A stretch of DNA of 53,590 nt from an uncultured Saprospiraceae bacterium (lineage in GTDB: Bacteria > Bacteroidota > Bacteroidia > Chitinophagales > Saprospiraceae), in contig CALFUK010000148.1 of the NCBI GenBank assembly GCA_937929945.1, positions 1 through 53,590 of the forward strand. Reading direction: 5' to 3'. Under the pieces are notes generated by a model that ran no database searches, was not told where the DNA came from, and saw nothing but the letters and a program-made list of their open reading frames with translations. Within the stretch, counting starts at the first letter, position 1; the number at the start of each line of letters is the position of its first letter. The position numbers and the translations under genes were made by a program. Positions 7,601-15,834 of the stretch are shown in pieces.

Positions 7601-9033
7601 AGTACGACGTCTGCTAATCCGTCGTCACAATTAGTGGTCAGATCACTGAAATTGAATGTAAATGTGCTGCTTTCTGGCACCGTGAAGGTGATCGTATCAG
7701 ATGGACAAAGATTAATGTCTGGTTGGTCCAGGACATACACTGTCCATTCTCCTGGAGTTAAAAATTGATTGTATGTGATTTCTGCTCCAGCTATTTCTAT
7801 ATCGAATGAGCCAGTATTACTATTGAAGTTATATTGGTATTGACCTGGGACTCCATTTGCCATCGGCGTGCCGCCTGAGGCTCTAATGGTGACTGTACCT
7901 CGGCTGTTCATGCCTCCGCATGCTGGTCCACTTAGGTTGGCTAATTCTATGGAAAGAGGTTGCGGTGCTACTATATCTATACTTGATGTAGCTTCACAGC
8001 CATTGCTATCTTCTACGGTAAGAAAATAGGTGCCTGGAGCTAAGTCATTAACTCGTTCGGAATTAAGGGTGGTATGTGACCATCGATATTCATATCCAGC
8101 TCCTGATCCACCTGTGACAGAAGCAATAGCTACTCCTGTGGTGAAAAATGAATCTGCACAGCGCGGATCTTGCTTTCTGATATCTATCTCCAATGGGTCA
8201 CCCATTGGTATAAGAATGGTATCCTGCTGTCGAGCTCCATCAGCATCTGTGATCTGTATGAGGTACGCTACTCCTGGGTCTAAGCCCATGATGGGTTCAG
8301 GAGCAAAATCAGTGGAAATAATACCTGAAAGGGGCTGTCCGTCCGTACCAGTAATGACCTGTGTACCTGTGATGTCGGTTACTGTCCAATCATAAGGTGC
8401 ATTCCCTCCACAGTTAAAGAATTCGAAGCTCGTTCCTGAAGCGTCATTAGCAGCACATCCGCCACCGAATACTTCAAATGTAGGACACTGGATGTTGACA
8501 TTACCACCTTCCTGACACCAGGTAGAGAGGGTCTCGGTGAATGTGGGGTCATTAGGGTCGCCTACTGAAAACTCGAATTTTGGCTCACCTTCTGTAATTG
8601 CTATGCTACTGAATGCATCTGGATCCCCAATAATTTCGAAGAAAATGACGAACAACGGAGATTCATCAAAAAGTGATTGCGGTTCAGCAGCATCATCAAA
8701 CCAAAGGGTAGAAATAAGGCCTACATCATTGTCGGTTTGAATGGCGCTACAGTCATATCCTGCTAATGAACCTGGGTCACACTGTGTAACTCTAAGGTCA
8801 TTAGGGTTAAATGTGACACCAAATTGAAAGGATAAAATATTATCAAATCCACATACCAAAAACTCGACAGGAATGATGTCACCTACTTCTCCATCGATGT
8901 CGTCTAATTGGAATTGTAAAGGTTCATCACAAGTAGAGGAGGCACATGTCTGAGCGTGAGCTTGCTGAAGACCTAAGACCAACAAAAAAGAAAGAGTAAA
9001 TAGTAGTCTAGGGTAAGGGCGACAATCAATCAT
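4693..9033 (-). CDS. SprB-repeat surface adhesin with cohesin-like domain and T9SS type B sorting domain
   Basis: A 1446-residue secreted protein. The signal peptide (MIDCRPYPRLLFTLSFLL, ending in AHAQ) begins at the ATG at 9033; an open frame continues upstream to 9111, but a promoter box at 9077-9084 would put the transcript start downstream of that codon. The first 175 or so mature residues resemble a cohesin-like fold. About twelve divergent SprB-type repeats follow, each opening with a PxC or SCF motif and closing with a VTDxNGC-type motif. The C-terminus (about the last 110 residues) is a CHU_C type B sorting domain (IPNVFYPNAPNNG, IFDRWGALVYENG, NWDGTFNDQ). SprB-like proteins serve as adhesins in gliding Bacteroidota; that role is inferred here. 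It ends tail to tail with the DUF1573 gene. Confidence 0.88.
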   Translation of the reverse strand: MIDCRPYPRLLFTLSFLLVLGLQQAHAQTCASSTCDEPLQFQLDDIDGEVGDIIPVEFLVCGFDNILSFQFGVTFNPNDLRVTQCDPGSLAGYDCSAIQTDNDVGLISTLWFDDAAEPQSLFDESPLFVIFFEIIGDPDAFSSIAITEGEPKFEFSVGDPNDPTFTETLSTWCQEGGNVNIQCPTFEVFGGGCAANDASGTSFEFFNCGGNAPYDWTVTDITGTQVITGTDGQPLSGIISTDFAPEPIMGLDPGVAYLIQITDADGARQQDTILIPMGDPLEIDIRKQDPRCADSFFTTGVAIASVTGGSGAGYEYRWSHTTLNSERVNDLAPGTYFLTVEDSNGCEATSSIDIVAPQPLSIELANLSGPACGGMNSRGTVTIRASGGTPMANGVPGQYQYNFNSNTGSFDIEIAGAEITYNQFLTPGEWTVYVLDQPDINLCPSDTITFTVPESSTFTFNFSDLTTNCDDGLADVVLEVAPEVVPLATISLTDEAGAIFPLANTNFSNSGDVIEGIPPGKYIMNYRNGDGCEAMDSFTVIAGSPLTIDEASLNITQPGCSSGPTGSVDFAVAGATGDLTFSWSDGVETMTANRTDLAPAVYNVTVSDPAGCPVSLSSDFTITAGQGLSITRDFILLNQPICNGDLGSISVVASGDSPPLMLDLGLPAGPVEGTSITDIPAGSYSLTISLVSDSDCAVTIDNIDIIDPTPFTLGAPTFQGPTCGGAGDEGFVEVLIEAGDGPFTYMWDDGSTDNPRTGLVAGNYNVTVQNATGCELTTGVALAPQFSDPYPAFTLTNASCEGVADGQITFQDNSDQFSFSWPGGIVTDERIDLEAGIYLITASIDTIAGCVKDSLFVIGTAGEVSVDFDADPPNCAGLTGLIIAEGLGGTAPYTYAWDVTNDSGIDTLSGITSGEYTVNVTDANGCIATGDFTLMDGGDLEVSEPLATAPLCNGVDNGTATISASGSNGTSFDFTWSSGEVGTGLTTSTATALGAGEQYVIVTDGICRDSVVFDVPQGDSLRYIRDPQIRDAQCFGDASAQIIIEVVGGTDSYTYSWSHDPTVNSNGIIDIGEGQYIVTVTDDNGCELIDSFTVNSPDEFVAFIDEQQTQDISCFDAQGLITVGNTGGIGMLSYEWPANESMTQTATNLGPGEYIITVTDENGCVDTAAYTLTASEEIFFDLADFDDPTCAGGQACIGVTNASGGVGNFRFSINNGPLQDAADCTLLFAGDYSINVFDAAGCSSSTPIEFSIMEPDPPMISIGQDTTVELGESLRIISNVTSLAGVDSIMWSGDFIFRPLTDDASVISIEPQRNFTVTATLIDNNGCTAMAEIDVTVRKSRNVFIPNVFYPNAPNNGTVDLRNTRFSVYTGRGVEAVESIQIFDRWGALVYENGREEANTSGIGLGNWDGTFNDQRVAPGVYSYIVDVLFADGQQIAYKGNVTVLN

Positions 9034-9076
9034 CAAAGCTCTGTCAATTCTGTTAATTAATTCAAGATTTCGGCTG

Positions 9077-9084
9077 CAAATGTA
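9077..9084 (-). promoter_or_regulatory. Bacteroidota-type -7 box before the SprB-repeat gene
   Basis: The minus strand reads TACATTTG, an exact TAnnTTTG match, with transcription expected near 9070 and a leader of about 37 bases to the ATG at 9033. It supports that ATG over the upstream in-frame one at 9111. No clear -33 TTG is seen. Confidence 0.45.
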
Positions 9085-9290
9085 TATAAATCTGGGCGTT
9101 CTAATGGTCACCCACGATTATTAAAGCAATGAAAGCATGAACGAGATATCAGCAGCTATTATTGCTCCGTGATCGATAGCTACAGGTCTATCATCTCTCA
9201 GTTGTCAGTTTTGACAAATCTGGCCGATTATCTTTCAAAAAGTGGATGATCTTATGGATGCAAATCCGCAGAGTCTGATTATGATGTTTA

Positions 9291-10073
9291 TTAGTGGATT
9301 TTACCTTTGATATCAAATTGATCATTCAGAATTCTTTTGTAATCAGAGGCTTCACTTTCCGTGATGAAGTCTCCCATCAGGACGTTATAGACCACTCTGC
9401 CTTTCTCGACTTCTTGGATGATGACGATCGGATCGGCGAAGGTCTGTTTCAGCACATTATAGTAGTTATGCGCACTGGATGAGTTTTGGAATGTTCCGAC
9501 ATTTACCCTGAATTTTGATTTTTTTCTGGTAGAATAGGTTGTCGCAGGGGTATAGGATCGAGATGAAGCACTCGTTGGGTTATTCTGGTGTAGTGTCAGC
9601 TTCTTTTTCGGGGAGCTATTGATCCGATGTCTGACAATGGTTTTATTTTTTTTATGGTTATGATTACGGAGTATTTTCATGAGTTTTGACGGGGAGAGTG
9701 TCTCCTCGATGCGGTCTACCAGTTGGCCTTTAGAGTTGAAGATCAGCATAGTCGGCAGCGTCTCAATATTGTAGAATTCTTTCGCTGTGAAGCCATCGAA
9801 TTCGTCGATGTCTATTTTGACGGACACATAATTGTCATTCAGGTATTTAGACACTGCTTTATTAGAGAAAGTCGTCTGGTCCATCCACTTACACGGTCCA
9901 CACCAAGTAGCATGAAAATCGACAAACGTCAGCTTACCCTCTGTGCTCGCTAGCTCCATGGCCTCCTCTATACTGGCGTTATAGAAGTTGACACTACCCG
10001 AATGATTAGACCATCCCGCTACTCCATAAGAGCATAAAAAACTGACGAAAAGAAAAAATTTAAGATATTTCAT
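9291..10073 (-). CDS. Periplasmic thioredoxin-like protein with C-terminal SPOR domain
   Basis: A 260-residue exported protein. Residues 1-20 form a signal peptide. Residues about 28-140 form a thioredoxin fold with the redox motif WCGPC (Cys58 and Cys61) and the cis-proline loop TLPT. A basic, low-complexity linker follows (about 140-186). Residues about 187-260 look like a SPOR domain (FRVNVGTFQNSSSAHNYY at its start, VYNVLMGDF in the middle), a module that binds denuded peptidoglycan glycans at division sites. The two folds together suggest a disulphide-active protein tethered near septal cell wall; that is an inference. The gene stands alone and is divergent from fabH. Confidence 0.82.
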   Translation of the reverse strand: MKYLKFFLFVSFLCSYGVAGWSNHSGSVNFYNASIEEAMELASTEGKLTFVDFHATWCGPCKWMDQTTFSNKAVSKYLNDNYVSVKIDIDEFDGFTAKEFYNIETLPTMLIFNSKGQLVDRIEETLSPSKLMKILRNHNHKKNKTIVRHRINSSPKKKLTLHQNNPTSASSRSYTPATTYSTRKKSKFRVNVGTFQNSSSAHNYYNVLKQTFADPIVIIQEVEKGRVVYNVLMGDFITESEASDYKRILNDQFDIKGKIH

Positions 10074-10096
10074 GATACATTAGTTTTATTGAGAAT

Positions 10097-10231
10097 GTAT
10101 AAATTGTTGATTATGATAATGTTGTAATCCAACTATTGTACCAAGAGCGCGAAGAGCCGCAAGTTTTGGAAGACAATTGAGACATAAGTAGATTATATTA
10201 TGTGTAAATTATTGATTATCAATGTTTTAAT
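10097..10231. repeat. Pair of degenerate 30-bp direct repeats upstream of fabH
   Basis: Two copies, at 10097-10128 and 10202-10231, share the frame GT-TAAATT-TTGATTAT, then AATGTT-TAAT. They differ by a few substitutions and one 2-base gap. They lie in the A+T-rich region between the divergent thioredoxin-SPOR and fabH genes. Function unknown. Confidence 0.45.
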
Positions 10232-10353
10232 TTACTAAAAGTACCAAATGTTAAGGTAGACTTATGTTGGCTATTTCGTTTAAAGCGTGATTATTCAACT
10301 TCATTGTAAGCAACATTTTATACCTTGTGGCCTGATCGAATAATGCTGAATCA

Positions 10354-11346
10354 ATGTCAAAAATGTTAGCCTCAATCACTGCTGTCGATGGGTATGTACC
10401 AGACACAGTCCTGTCGAATCAGGATCTGGAAAAAATAGTCGATACTAACGATGAGTGGATCACTTCCAGAACGGGTATTAAAGAGCGTCGGATATTGAAA
10501 AAGGAAGGCTGGGCTACATCTGATATGGCAGCTGAGGTCGCTAAAGGTCTTTTGGAGAAGTCTGGCACCAATCCAGATGAAATAGATCTGCTGATCATGG
10601 CAACAGTCACCTCTGACATGATATTCCCTGATGGTGCTAATACAGTATGCGATAAGGCAGGTATCAAAAATGCCTTCGCTTATGATCTTAGTGCTGCTTG
10701 CTCAGGATTCGTGTTTGCATTGTATACTGGTGCACAGTTTATCCAGACTGGAGCCTATCGCAAGGTGATCGTCATTGGTGTGGATATGATGTCATCTATC
10801 ATCGATTATGAAGATCGGTCCACCTGCATCATATTCGGTGATGGTGCAGCAGGTGTCTTGTTAGAGCCTAACAAAGAGGGATTAGGTATACGAGACGCAG
10901 TCATGGGTGGCGATGGATCTGGTAGACAGTACCTGCACATGAAGGCTGGGGGCTCTCTTTCTCCAGCATCAATTGAAACCGTAAAGAATAAAGAGCACTT
11001 CGTGTTTCAAGACGGTAGGCCCGTATTCAAAGCAGCGGTGTCAGGTATGCGAGATACGACTAAAAAGCTACTGGATCGAAATGGTCTGACGACAAAAGAT
11101 ATTGATTGGATCGTGCCTCATCAGGCGAATATAAGAATCATAAATACCCTTGCATCACAGCTTGATTTCCCTATGGACCGAGTTATGGTGAATATTGAAA
11201 AATATGGAAATACCACTGCTGGTACCATTCCACTATGTCTCTGGGATTACGAAGAAAAGTTGAAGAAAAATGATACATTAGTCTTGACGGCATTTGGAGG
11301 AGGCTTCACGTGGGGCTCTCTTTTACTGGACTGGACTTATGGATAA
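10354..11346 (+). CDS. fabH: 3-oxoacyl-ACP synthase III (FabH)
   Basis: FabH condenses acetyl-CoA (or a branched acyl-CoA) with malonyl-ACP to begin fatty acid synthesis. At 330 residues it is the usual length. The catalytic triad is visible: Cys116 in DLSAACSGF, His256 in IVPHQANIRI and Asn286 in KYGNTTAGTIP. The thiolase-fold opening (NDEWITSRTGIKERRI) is intact. It leads a same-strand series with efp, accB and accC, which links acyl-chain initiation with the supply of malonyl-CoA. In many Bacteroidota the L32 gene rpmF precedes fabH; here the upstream neighbour is a divergent thioredoxin-SPOR gene. Confidence 0.96.
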   Translation: MSKMLASITAVDGYVPDTVLSNQDLEKIVDTNDEWITSRTGIKERRILKKEGWATSDMAAEVAKGLLEKSGTNPDEIDLLIMATVTSDMIFPDGANTVCDKAGIKNAFAYDLSAACSGFVFALYTGAQFIQTGAYRKVIVIGVDMMSSIIDYEDRSTCIIFGDGAAGVLLEPNKEGLGIRDAVMGGDGSGRQYLHMKAGGSLSPASIETVKNKEHFVFQDGRPVFKAAVSGMRDTTKKLLDRNGLTTKDIDWIVPHQANIRIINTLASQLDFPMDRVMVNIEKYGNTTAGTIPLCLWDYEEKLKKNDTLVLTAFGGGFTWGSLLLDWTYG

Positions 11347-11392
11347 CGGGATTTTTTTTATCAAGCTAAACACAAATTAATATACCGCATAT

Positions 11393-11956
11393 ATGGCATC
11401 TACATCTGAAATTAAGAATGGACTGTGCATGAATTACAATAACGATGTCTATAAGGTCGTCGAGTTTCTTCACGTCAAACCAGGGAAAGGACCAGCATTC
11501 GTGCGGACTAAGCTGAAAAGTCTCACTAATGGCCGAGTCGTGGATAATACTTTTCCTGCAGGGCATAAGATTGATATCGTGCGCGTAGAGCGAAGAATCT
11601 TTCAATATCTATATAAGGACGATACCGGGTATCATTTTATGAATAATGAGACTTATGAACAGATATCAATCGAGGAGAAACTCATTGACAATTCCAAATT
11701 TCTTAAAGAAAGTGCTCAGGTAGAAATACTCTATGACGTAGAGAAAGATACTGCACTGACCATAGAATTACCTCAATACGAAATATTCGAAATCACACAG
11801 ACGGATCCTGGAGCCAAAGGTAATACCGCTACGAATGCATCCAAGCCTGCCACGATAGAGACGGGCGCCGAGATAAAAGTACCTATCTTCATCAATGAAG
11901 GGGATAAGGTCAGAATAGAGACTGCCACGGGTAATTATATGGAACGAGTAAAATAA
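11393..11956 (+). CDS. efp: Elongation factor P
   Basis: EF-P binds ribosomes stalled at polyproline stretches and promotes peptide bond formation. The 187-residue length fits. The KOW-like domain I carries the tip loop PGKGPAF with Lys32 at the position that is modified in many bacteria; domains II and III follow, with the C-terminal signature GAEIKVPIFINEGDKVRIETATGNYMERV shared across the family in shortened form here as VPIFINEGDKV. It sits 46 bases after fabH and only 5 bases before accB, so it is probably cotranscribed with the fatty acid genes, a common Bacteroidota arrangement. Confidence 0.96.
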   Translation: MASTSEIKNGLCMNYNNDVYKVVEFLHVKPGKGPAFVRTKLKSLTNGRVVDNTFPAGHKIDIVRVERRIFQYLYKDDTGYHFMNNETYEQISIEEKLIDNSKFLKESAQVEILYDVEKDTALTIELPQYEIFEITQTDPGAKGNTATNASKPATIETGAEIKVPIFINEGDKVRIETATGNYMERVK

Positions 11957-11961
11957 GCTGT

Positions 11962-12450
11962 ATGACTGCAAAAGAAATAAAAGACCTAATCAAGCTGATC
12001 GACGAGCATAAGCTTGCCGAATTTAAGTACGAAAAAGCTGATGTCAAACTGACCATCAGATCCAGTACCTATTCTAAAGAAAAAACTTCTGTCCTGACTG
12101 CGGCTCCTATGGCTGCTCAGACCATCATGCCTGCTCATGCACCTCAGGCTGCCCCTGCCGTTGCGCCACCTGCAGCCGCTGAGCCAGCTGCTGTAGAAAG
12201 CAGTAATTTGGTTGAAGTGAAATGCCCGATTGTAGGGACATTTTACCGCTCACCCGGCCCTGATAAAGGACCTTTTGTTCAGGTCGGTGATACCATCAGT
12301 GAGGGTGATGTCGTATGCATCGTCGAGGCGATGAAGCTATTCAATGAAATAGAGACAGAAGTCACTGGAAAAATAGTGAAAGTCATGGTGGAAGATGCCT
12401 CCCCTGTCGAATATGATCAAGTATTATTTTTGGTAGATCCTAAGGGATAA
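11962..12450 (+). CDS. accB: Biotin carboxyl carrier protein of acetyl-CoA carboxylase
   Basis: AccB carries the biotin that AccC carboxylates and that the carboxyltransferase then uses to make malonyl-CoA. The N-terminal 35 residues match the AccB start ([18 protein letters not shown]). A flexible Ala/Pro-rich linker spans about residues 45-78. The C-terminal biotinyl domain contains the [10 protein letters not shown] motif with Lys125 as the biotinylation site, and the thumb-like insert [12 protein letters not shown] seen in true AccB. It has 5 bases of spacing from efp and 20 to accC. Confidence 0.96.
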   Translation: MTAKEIKDLIKLIDEHKLAEFKYEKADVKLTIRSSTYSKEKTSVLTAAPMAAQTIMPAHAPQAAPAVAPPAAAEPAAVESSNLVEVKCPIVGTFYRSPGPDKGPFVQVGDTISEGDVVCIVEAMKLFNEIETEVTGKIVKVMVEDASPVEYDQVLFLVDPKG

Positions 12451-12470
12451 GCCTAACTGAACCCCTATTT

Positions 12471-13808
12471 ATGTTTAAGAAAATTCTCATTGCTAATCGA
12501 GGAGAGATAGCCCTACGGATCATTAGGACATGTAAGGAGATGGGTATCTTGACTGTGGCTGTCTATAGTACAGCTGATCGAGATAGTCTTCACGTCAGAT
12601 TCGCAGATGAAGCAGTATGTATAGGCCCAGCTTCATCACTGGAGTCATACTTGAATATATCTAAGATCATGGCTGCCGTGGAAATCACCAATGCTGATGC
12701 TGTCCATCCAGGCTACGGCTTTCTGGCAGAGAATGCTGATTTCGCTGATATATGTGCTGAGTATGGTGTGAAATTCATCGGGCCATCTGGTAATATGATC
12801 CGTAAGATGGGAGACAAAGCCACTGCCAAAGCCACCATGATCAAGGCGAAAGTACCCGTCATACCTGGCTCAAAGGGATTAGTCGCAAATGCAAAAGTCG
12901 GTCTTCCTCTAGCTAATGAAATAGGCTATCCAGTCATTATCAAAGCCACTGCTGGTGGAGGTGGTAAAGGCATGAGGCTCGCATGGAATGATGAGGAATT
13001 CGAAGATTCCTGGGATAAAGCGAAGCAAGAAGCTGCAGCCTCGTTTGGAAATGACGGATTGTACATCGAAAAATTCATCGAAGAGCCGAGGCATATTGAA
13101 TTTCAGATTATCGGAGATCAGTACGGCACTGTCGTGCATCTCTCAGAGCGAGACTGCTCCATCCAGAGACGTCACCAGAAGCTCGTAGAGGAATGCCCTT
13201 CGCCATTTATGACTAAGCCACTTCGGGCTAAAATGGGTAAAGCAGCCATCCAAGCCGGCGCCTGCATCAAATATGAAGGTCTTGGGACAGTCGAGTTTTT
13301 AGTGGATAAGCATAAGAACTTCTACTTCATGGAGATGAACACTCGTATCCAAGTCGAGCATCCTGTGACGGAAGAAGTCATTGACCACGATCTCGTCAAA
13401 GAACAAATAAAAGTAGCAGCAGGAGATAAAATATCTGGTAAATCGTACATCCCTACCATGCATGCGATAGAGTGTAGAATCAACGCAGAAGATCCATATC
13501 ATGATTTCAGGCCAAGTCCTGGTACGATTACCTCATTTCACAGTTCGAAGGGTCAGGGTGTCAGAGTCGATACCCATGTGTATGCGGGCTATAAGATTCC
13601 GCCCTTTTATGATAGTTTGATCGCTAAGCTGATCTGTAGGGCACAGACTAGAGAAGAGTGTATTACTAAAATGAAACGAGCGTTGGATGAGTTTATCATC
13701 GAGGGTGTCAAGACGACGGTGCCTTTCCACCAGCAGCTGATGCGTAATGAAAAGTTTATCAGCGGTAACTTTGATACCAGCTTCATGAATGATTTTGAAA
13801 TAAAGTAA
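12471..13808 (+). CDS. accC: Biotin carboxylase subunit of acetyl-CoA carboxylase
   Basis: AccC uses ATP and bicarbonate to carboxylate the biotin on AccB. At 445 residues it matches the usual length (about 449). It shows the N-terminal domain opening [18 protein letters not shown], the [10 protein letters not shown] motif, the ATP-grasp glycine-rich loop [11 protein letters not shown], and the active-site phrase [15 protein letters not shown]. The gene follows accB directly. The separate carboxyltransferase genes accA and accD are not in this window. Confidence 0.97.
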   Translation: MFKKILIANRGEIALRIIRTCKEMGILTVAVYSTADRDSLHVRFADEAVCIGPASSLESYLNISKIMAAVEITNADAVHPGYGFLAENADFADICAEYGVKFIGPSGNMIRKMGDKATAKATMIKAKVPVIPGSKGLVANAKVGLPLANEIGYPVIIKATAGGGGKGMRLAWNDEEFEDSWDKAKQEAAASFGNDGLYIEKFIEEPRHIEFQIIGDQYGTVVHLSERDCSIQRRHQKLVEECPSPFMTKPLRAKMGKAAIQAGACIKYEGLGTVEFLVDKHKNFYFMEMNTRIQVEHPVTEEVIDHDLVKEQIKVAAGDKISGKSYIPTMHAIECRINAEDPYHDFRPSPGTITSFHSSKGQGVRVDTHVYAGYKIPPFYDSLIAKLICRAQTREECITKMKRALDEFIIEGVKTTVPFHQQLMRNEKFISGNFDTSFMNDFEIK

Positions 13809-13837
13809 TCACTGGACCACCAATAAAGGATGATAAT

Positions 13838-15571
13838 GTGTTAGAAAAAATAGGCATCAAATTATCTGATTACTATTCTGCTCTAAGCATTGTTGTTTTG
13901 TTTCATATACTTTCCGCTGTATTTACCATCATCAGCATTCCGATGGTGATTCCGTTTTTCCACATCTTATTTTATGGTAATCAGCGGATGGCTGATGATC
14001 AGGTCAGTGGCTTAGAGCTACGTATTAGGACTATAATTCAGTCCATCATCGAGAGTCAGGGAGTATCCAGAGCGGTCATGTGGATTTGCTTCGGATTCAT
14101 TGCGATCTTTTTCTTCAAGAACTTATTCAGGTATTTTGCAATGTACTTCATGACTCCCATCCGCAATGGATTGGTCCGAGATATGCGGCAGAAGGTATAT
14201 GATTCTTACCTGAATATCCCATTTTTACAAACTAAGCAGCTACAGAAAGGGCATCTGCTATCGATCATGATGACTGACGTCCAGGAGGTGGAGTGGATGC
14301 TCAGACACAGCTTAGAGACCCTCATTAAGTCGCCATTGATCATTGCCGGGAGCATCGCTTTTATGATGTATTTAGATATCAGGCTGAGTCTATTCGTATT
14401 TATTTTATTGGTATTCACTGTCGTGGTCATCGGTGGGGTATCGAGAGCACTGAAGCAAGAGTCAGCATCTGCACAGGCGGCACTCGGAGATCTACACGCC
14501 ATAGGTGAGGAGACCCTCAGCAGCCAGCCAGTGATACGAGCATTCACTGCGGAGTCCTACATGTCCAAGCAGTATGAACGGACTAATGATCGCTATAAGA
14601 GGCTGGCAGATAAGGTTCTTCGCAGGCGAGATTTGGCTTCGCCTCTTTCAGAGTTTTTAGGCGTGAGTATAGTGGCAGTGCTCTTGTGGTATGGAGCTGA
14701 TAAAGTATTTGATAGCGCGCTCACGCCGGAGGCCTTTTTTGCATTTTTATTTGCCTTCTTTCAGGTGATCGAGCCGGCTAAAAGTTTTGCCTCGGCCTAC
14801 TACAATATTCAGAAGGGCAGGGGAGCTTCCAGTCGCATCTTAGAGGTGCTGCAGCAAGTGGAGCTACCTCAAGTCTCAGGAGAAATTATCGAATCATTCA
14901 CTCATTCGATCCTATTAGACCATGTGGAATACAGCTATCCAGATACTGAACAGGCTGTTCTCAGAGAGGTCACGATGAGCATAGATAAAGCTCAGATCGT
15001 AGCCATAGCTGGCCCGTCAGGTGCAGGTAAGACCACCCTGATTAATCTGCTATTAAAGTTTATGGTGCCGACTCGAGGGAGTGTTACTGTCGACGGCAGA
15101 GATATCGCTGGTATTCTGCCACATAGCCTCCGTAGCATGATCGCTATTGTGGATCAGCACGTCACACTCATGCATGATACGGTAGCTCAGAACGTGGCTT
15201 TTGGCCAAGGTAAGTATGATGAACAGAGACTCCTCAAAGCCTTAGAGGATGCATACGCCTTAGAGTTTGTGAGTGTCATGCCTCAAGGTGTGATGACAAT
15301 TATTGGAGAGCAAGGGCTGAAACTGAGTGGTGGTCAGCGACAGAGGCTGGCTCTGGCCAGAGCATTCTACGCTGCAGCGCCAATATTGATCTTAGATGAG
15401 GCTACCTCATCGGTAGATCAGCATTCTGAAGCATTGATCAAGCAGGCCCTCATCCAGAAAAATGAGCTTGAGCAACTTACCATTCTTATTGTCTCGCATA
15501 GCGGCAGCATTTCTGATATAGCACATGAGACCTATGGACTGATGGATGGGAGGCTCAATCGCTTGGATTAA
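13838..15571 (+). CDS. ABC exporter, fused permease and ATPase (MsbA-like)
   Basis: A 577-residue half-transporter: an N-terminal six-helix ABC transmembrane domain (about residues 1-315) and a C-terminal nucleotide-binding domain. The latter has Walker A GPSGAGKTT (about 391), signature LSGGQRQRLALARAF (about 496), Walker B ILILDEATSSVD (about 518) and an H-loop histidine in VSHSGS. It would work as a homodimer in the inner membrane. MsbA-like exporters flip lipid A; the position next to fatty acid genes fits a lipid substrate, but that is not proven. The start is GTG; a nearby ATG (13830) is in a frame that stops at once. It begins 29 bases after accC. Confidence 0.9.
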   Translation: MLEKIGIKLSDYYSALSIVVLFHILSAVFTIISIPMVIPFFHILFYGNQRMADDQVSGLELRIRTIIQSIIESQGVSRAVMWICFGFIAIFFFKNLFRYFAMYFMTPIRNGLVRDMRQKVYDSYLNIPFLQTKQLQKGHLLSIMMTDVQEVEWMLRHSLETLIKSPLIIAGSIAFMMYLDIRLSLFVFILLVFTVVVIGGVSRALKQESASAQAALGDLHAIGEETLSSQPVIRAFTAESYMSKQYERTNDRYKRLADKVLRRRDLASPLSEFLGVSIVAVLLWYGADKVFDSALTPEAFFAFLFAFFQVIEPAKSFASAYYNIQKGRGASSRILEVLQQVELPQVSGEIIESFTHSILLDHVEYSYPDTEQAVLREVTMSIDKAQIVAIAGPSGAGKTTLINLLLKFMVPTRGSVTVDGRDIAGILPHSLRSMIAIVDQHVTLMHDTVAQNVAFGQGKYDEQRLLKALEDAYALEFVSVMPQGVMTIIGEQGLKLSGGQRQRLALARAFYAAAPILILDEATSSVDQHSEALIKQALIQKNELEQLTILIVSHSGSISDIAHETYGLMDGRLNRLD

Positions 15572-15712
15572 TTTAAAATCTTCTCGTGATCCTTAAGATA
15601 AAATTATGACTCTAACCGTTCTTAATGCTATATCTTGCGTCTGAGTGAGCTGACCATTATTTCATTAAATTAGTCGATTTTGAAATGAACTATTGATCAG
15701 GATCACTCGGCG

Positions 15713-15738
15713 ATAAGCTGCCTAGTACTGCAGCTTAT
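15713..15738. repeat. 9-bp perfect inverted repeat
   Basis: ATAAGCTGC (15713-15721) and GCAGCTTAT (15730-15738) are perfectly complementary around an 8-base loop. No T run follows, so it is not an obvious terminator. It lies between the ABC exporter and the T9SS protein gene and could be an RNA hairpin or a protein site. Confidence 0.6.
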
Positions 15739-15781
15739 GAAGAGCCATGTAAATAGAAGCACGATGATAACTTCGCTCCAC

Positions 15782-15798
15782 CTTTAGTCTGACTAAAG
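15782..15798. promoter_or_regulatory. 17-bp palindrome, candidate operator
   Basis: CTTTAGTC and GACTAAAG are perfect mirror arms around a single T. A one-base loop is unlikely as an RNA hairpin, so a dimeric regulator site is the more natural reading. It ends 36 bases before the TTG start of the T9SS protein gene at 15835. Role inferred. Confidence 0.45.
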
Positions 15799-15834
15799 AG
15801 AGCAAAATTCATCATGTTAGAATAGAAAAAACGA

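Noticed and set aside
9034-9111. Longer N-terminus for the SprB-repeat protein, from ATG 9111
   Set aside because: The added 26 residues precede a good signal peptide, and a TAnnTTTG box at 9077-9084 lies inside them, so the transcript would begin after that codon.
15572-15834. A riboswitch in the leader of the T9SS protein gene
   Set aside because: Only one clear hairpin and a one-base-loop palindrome are visible; I cannot match any known riboswitch core.
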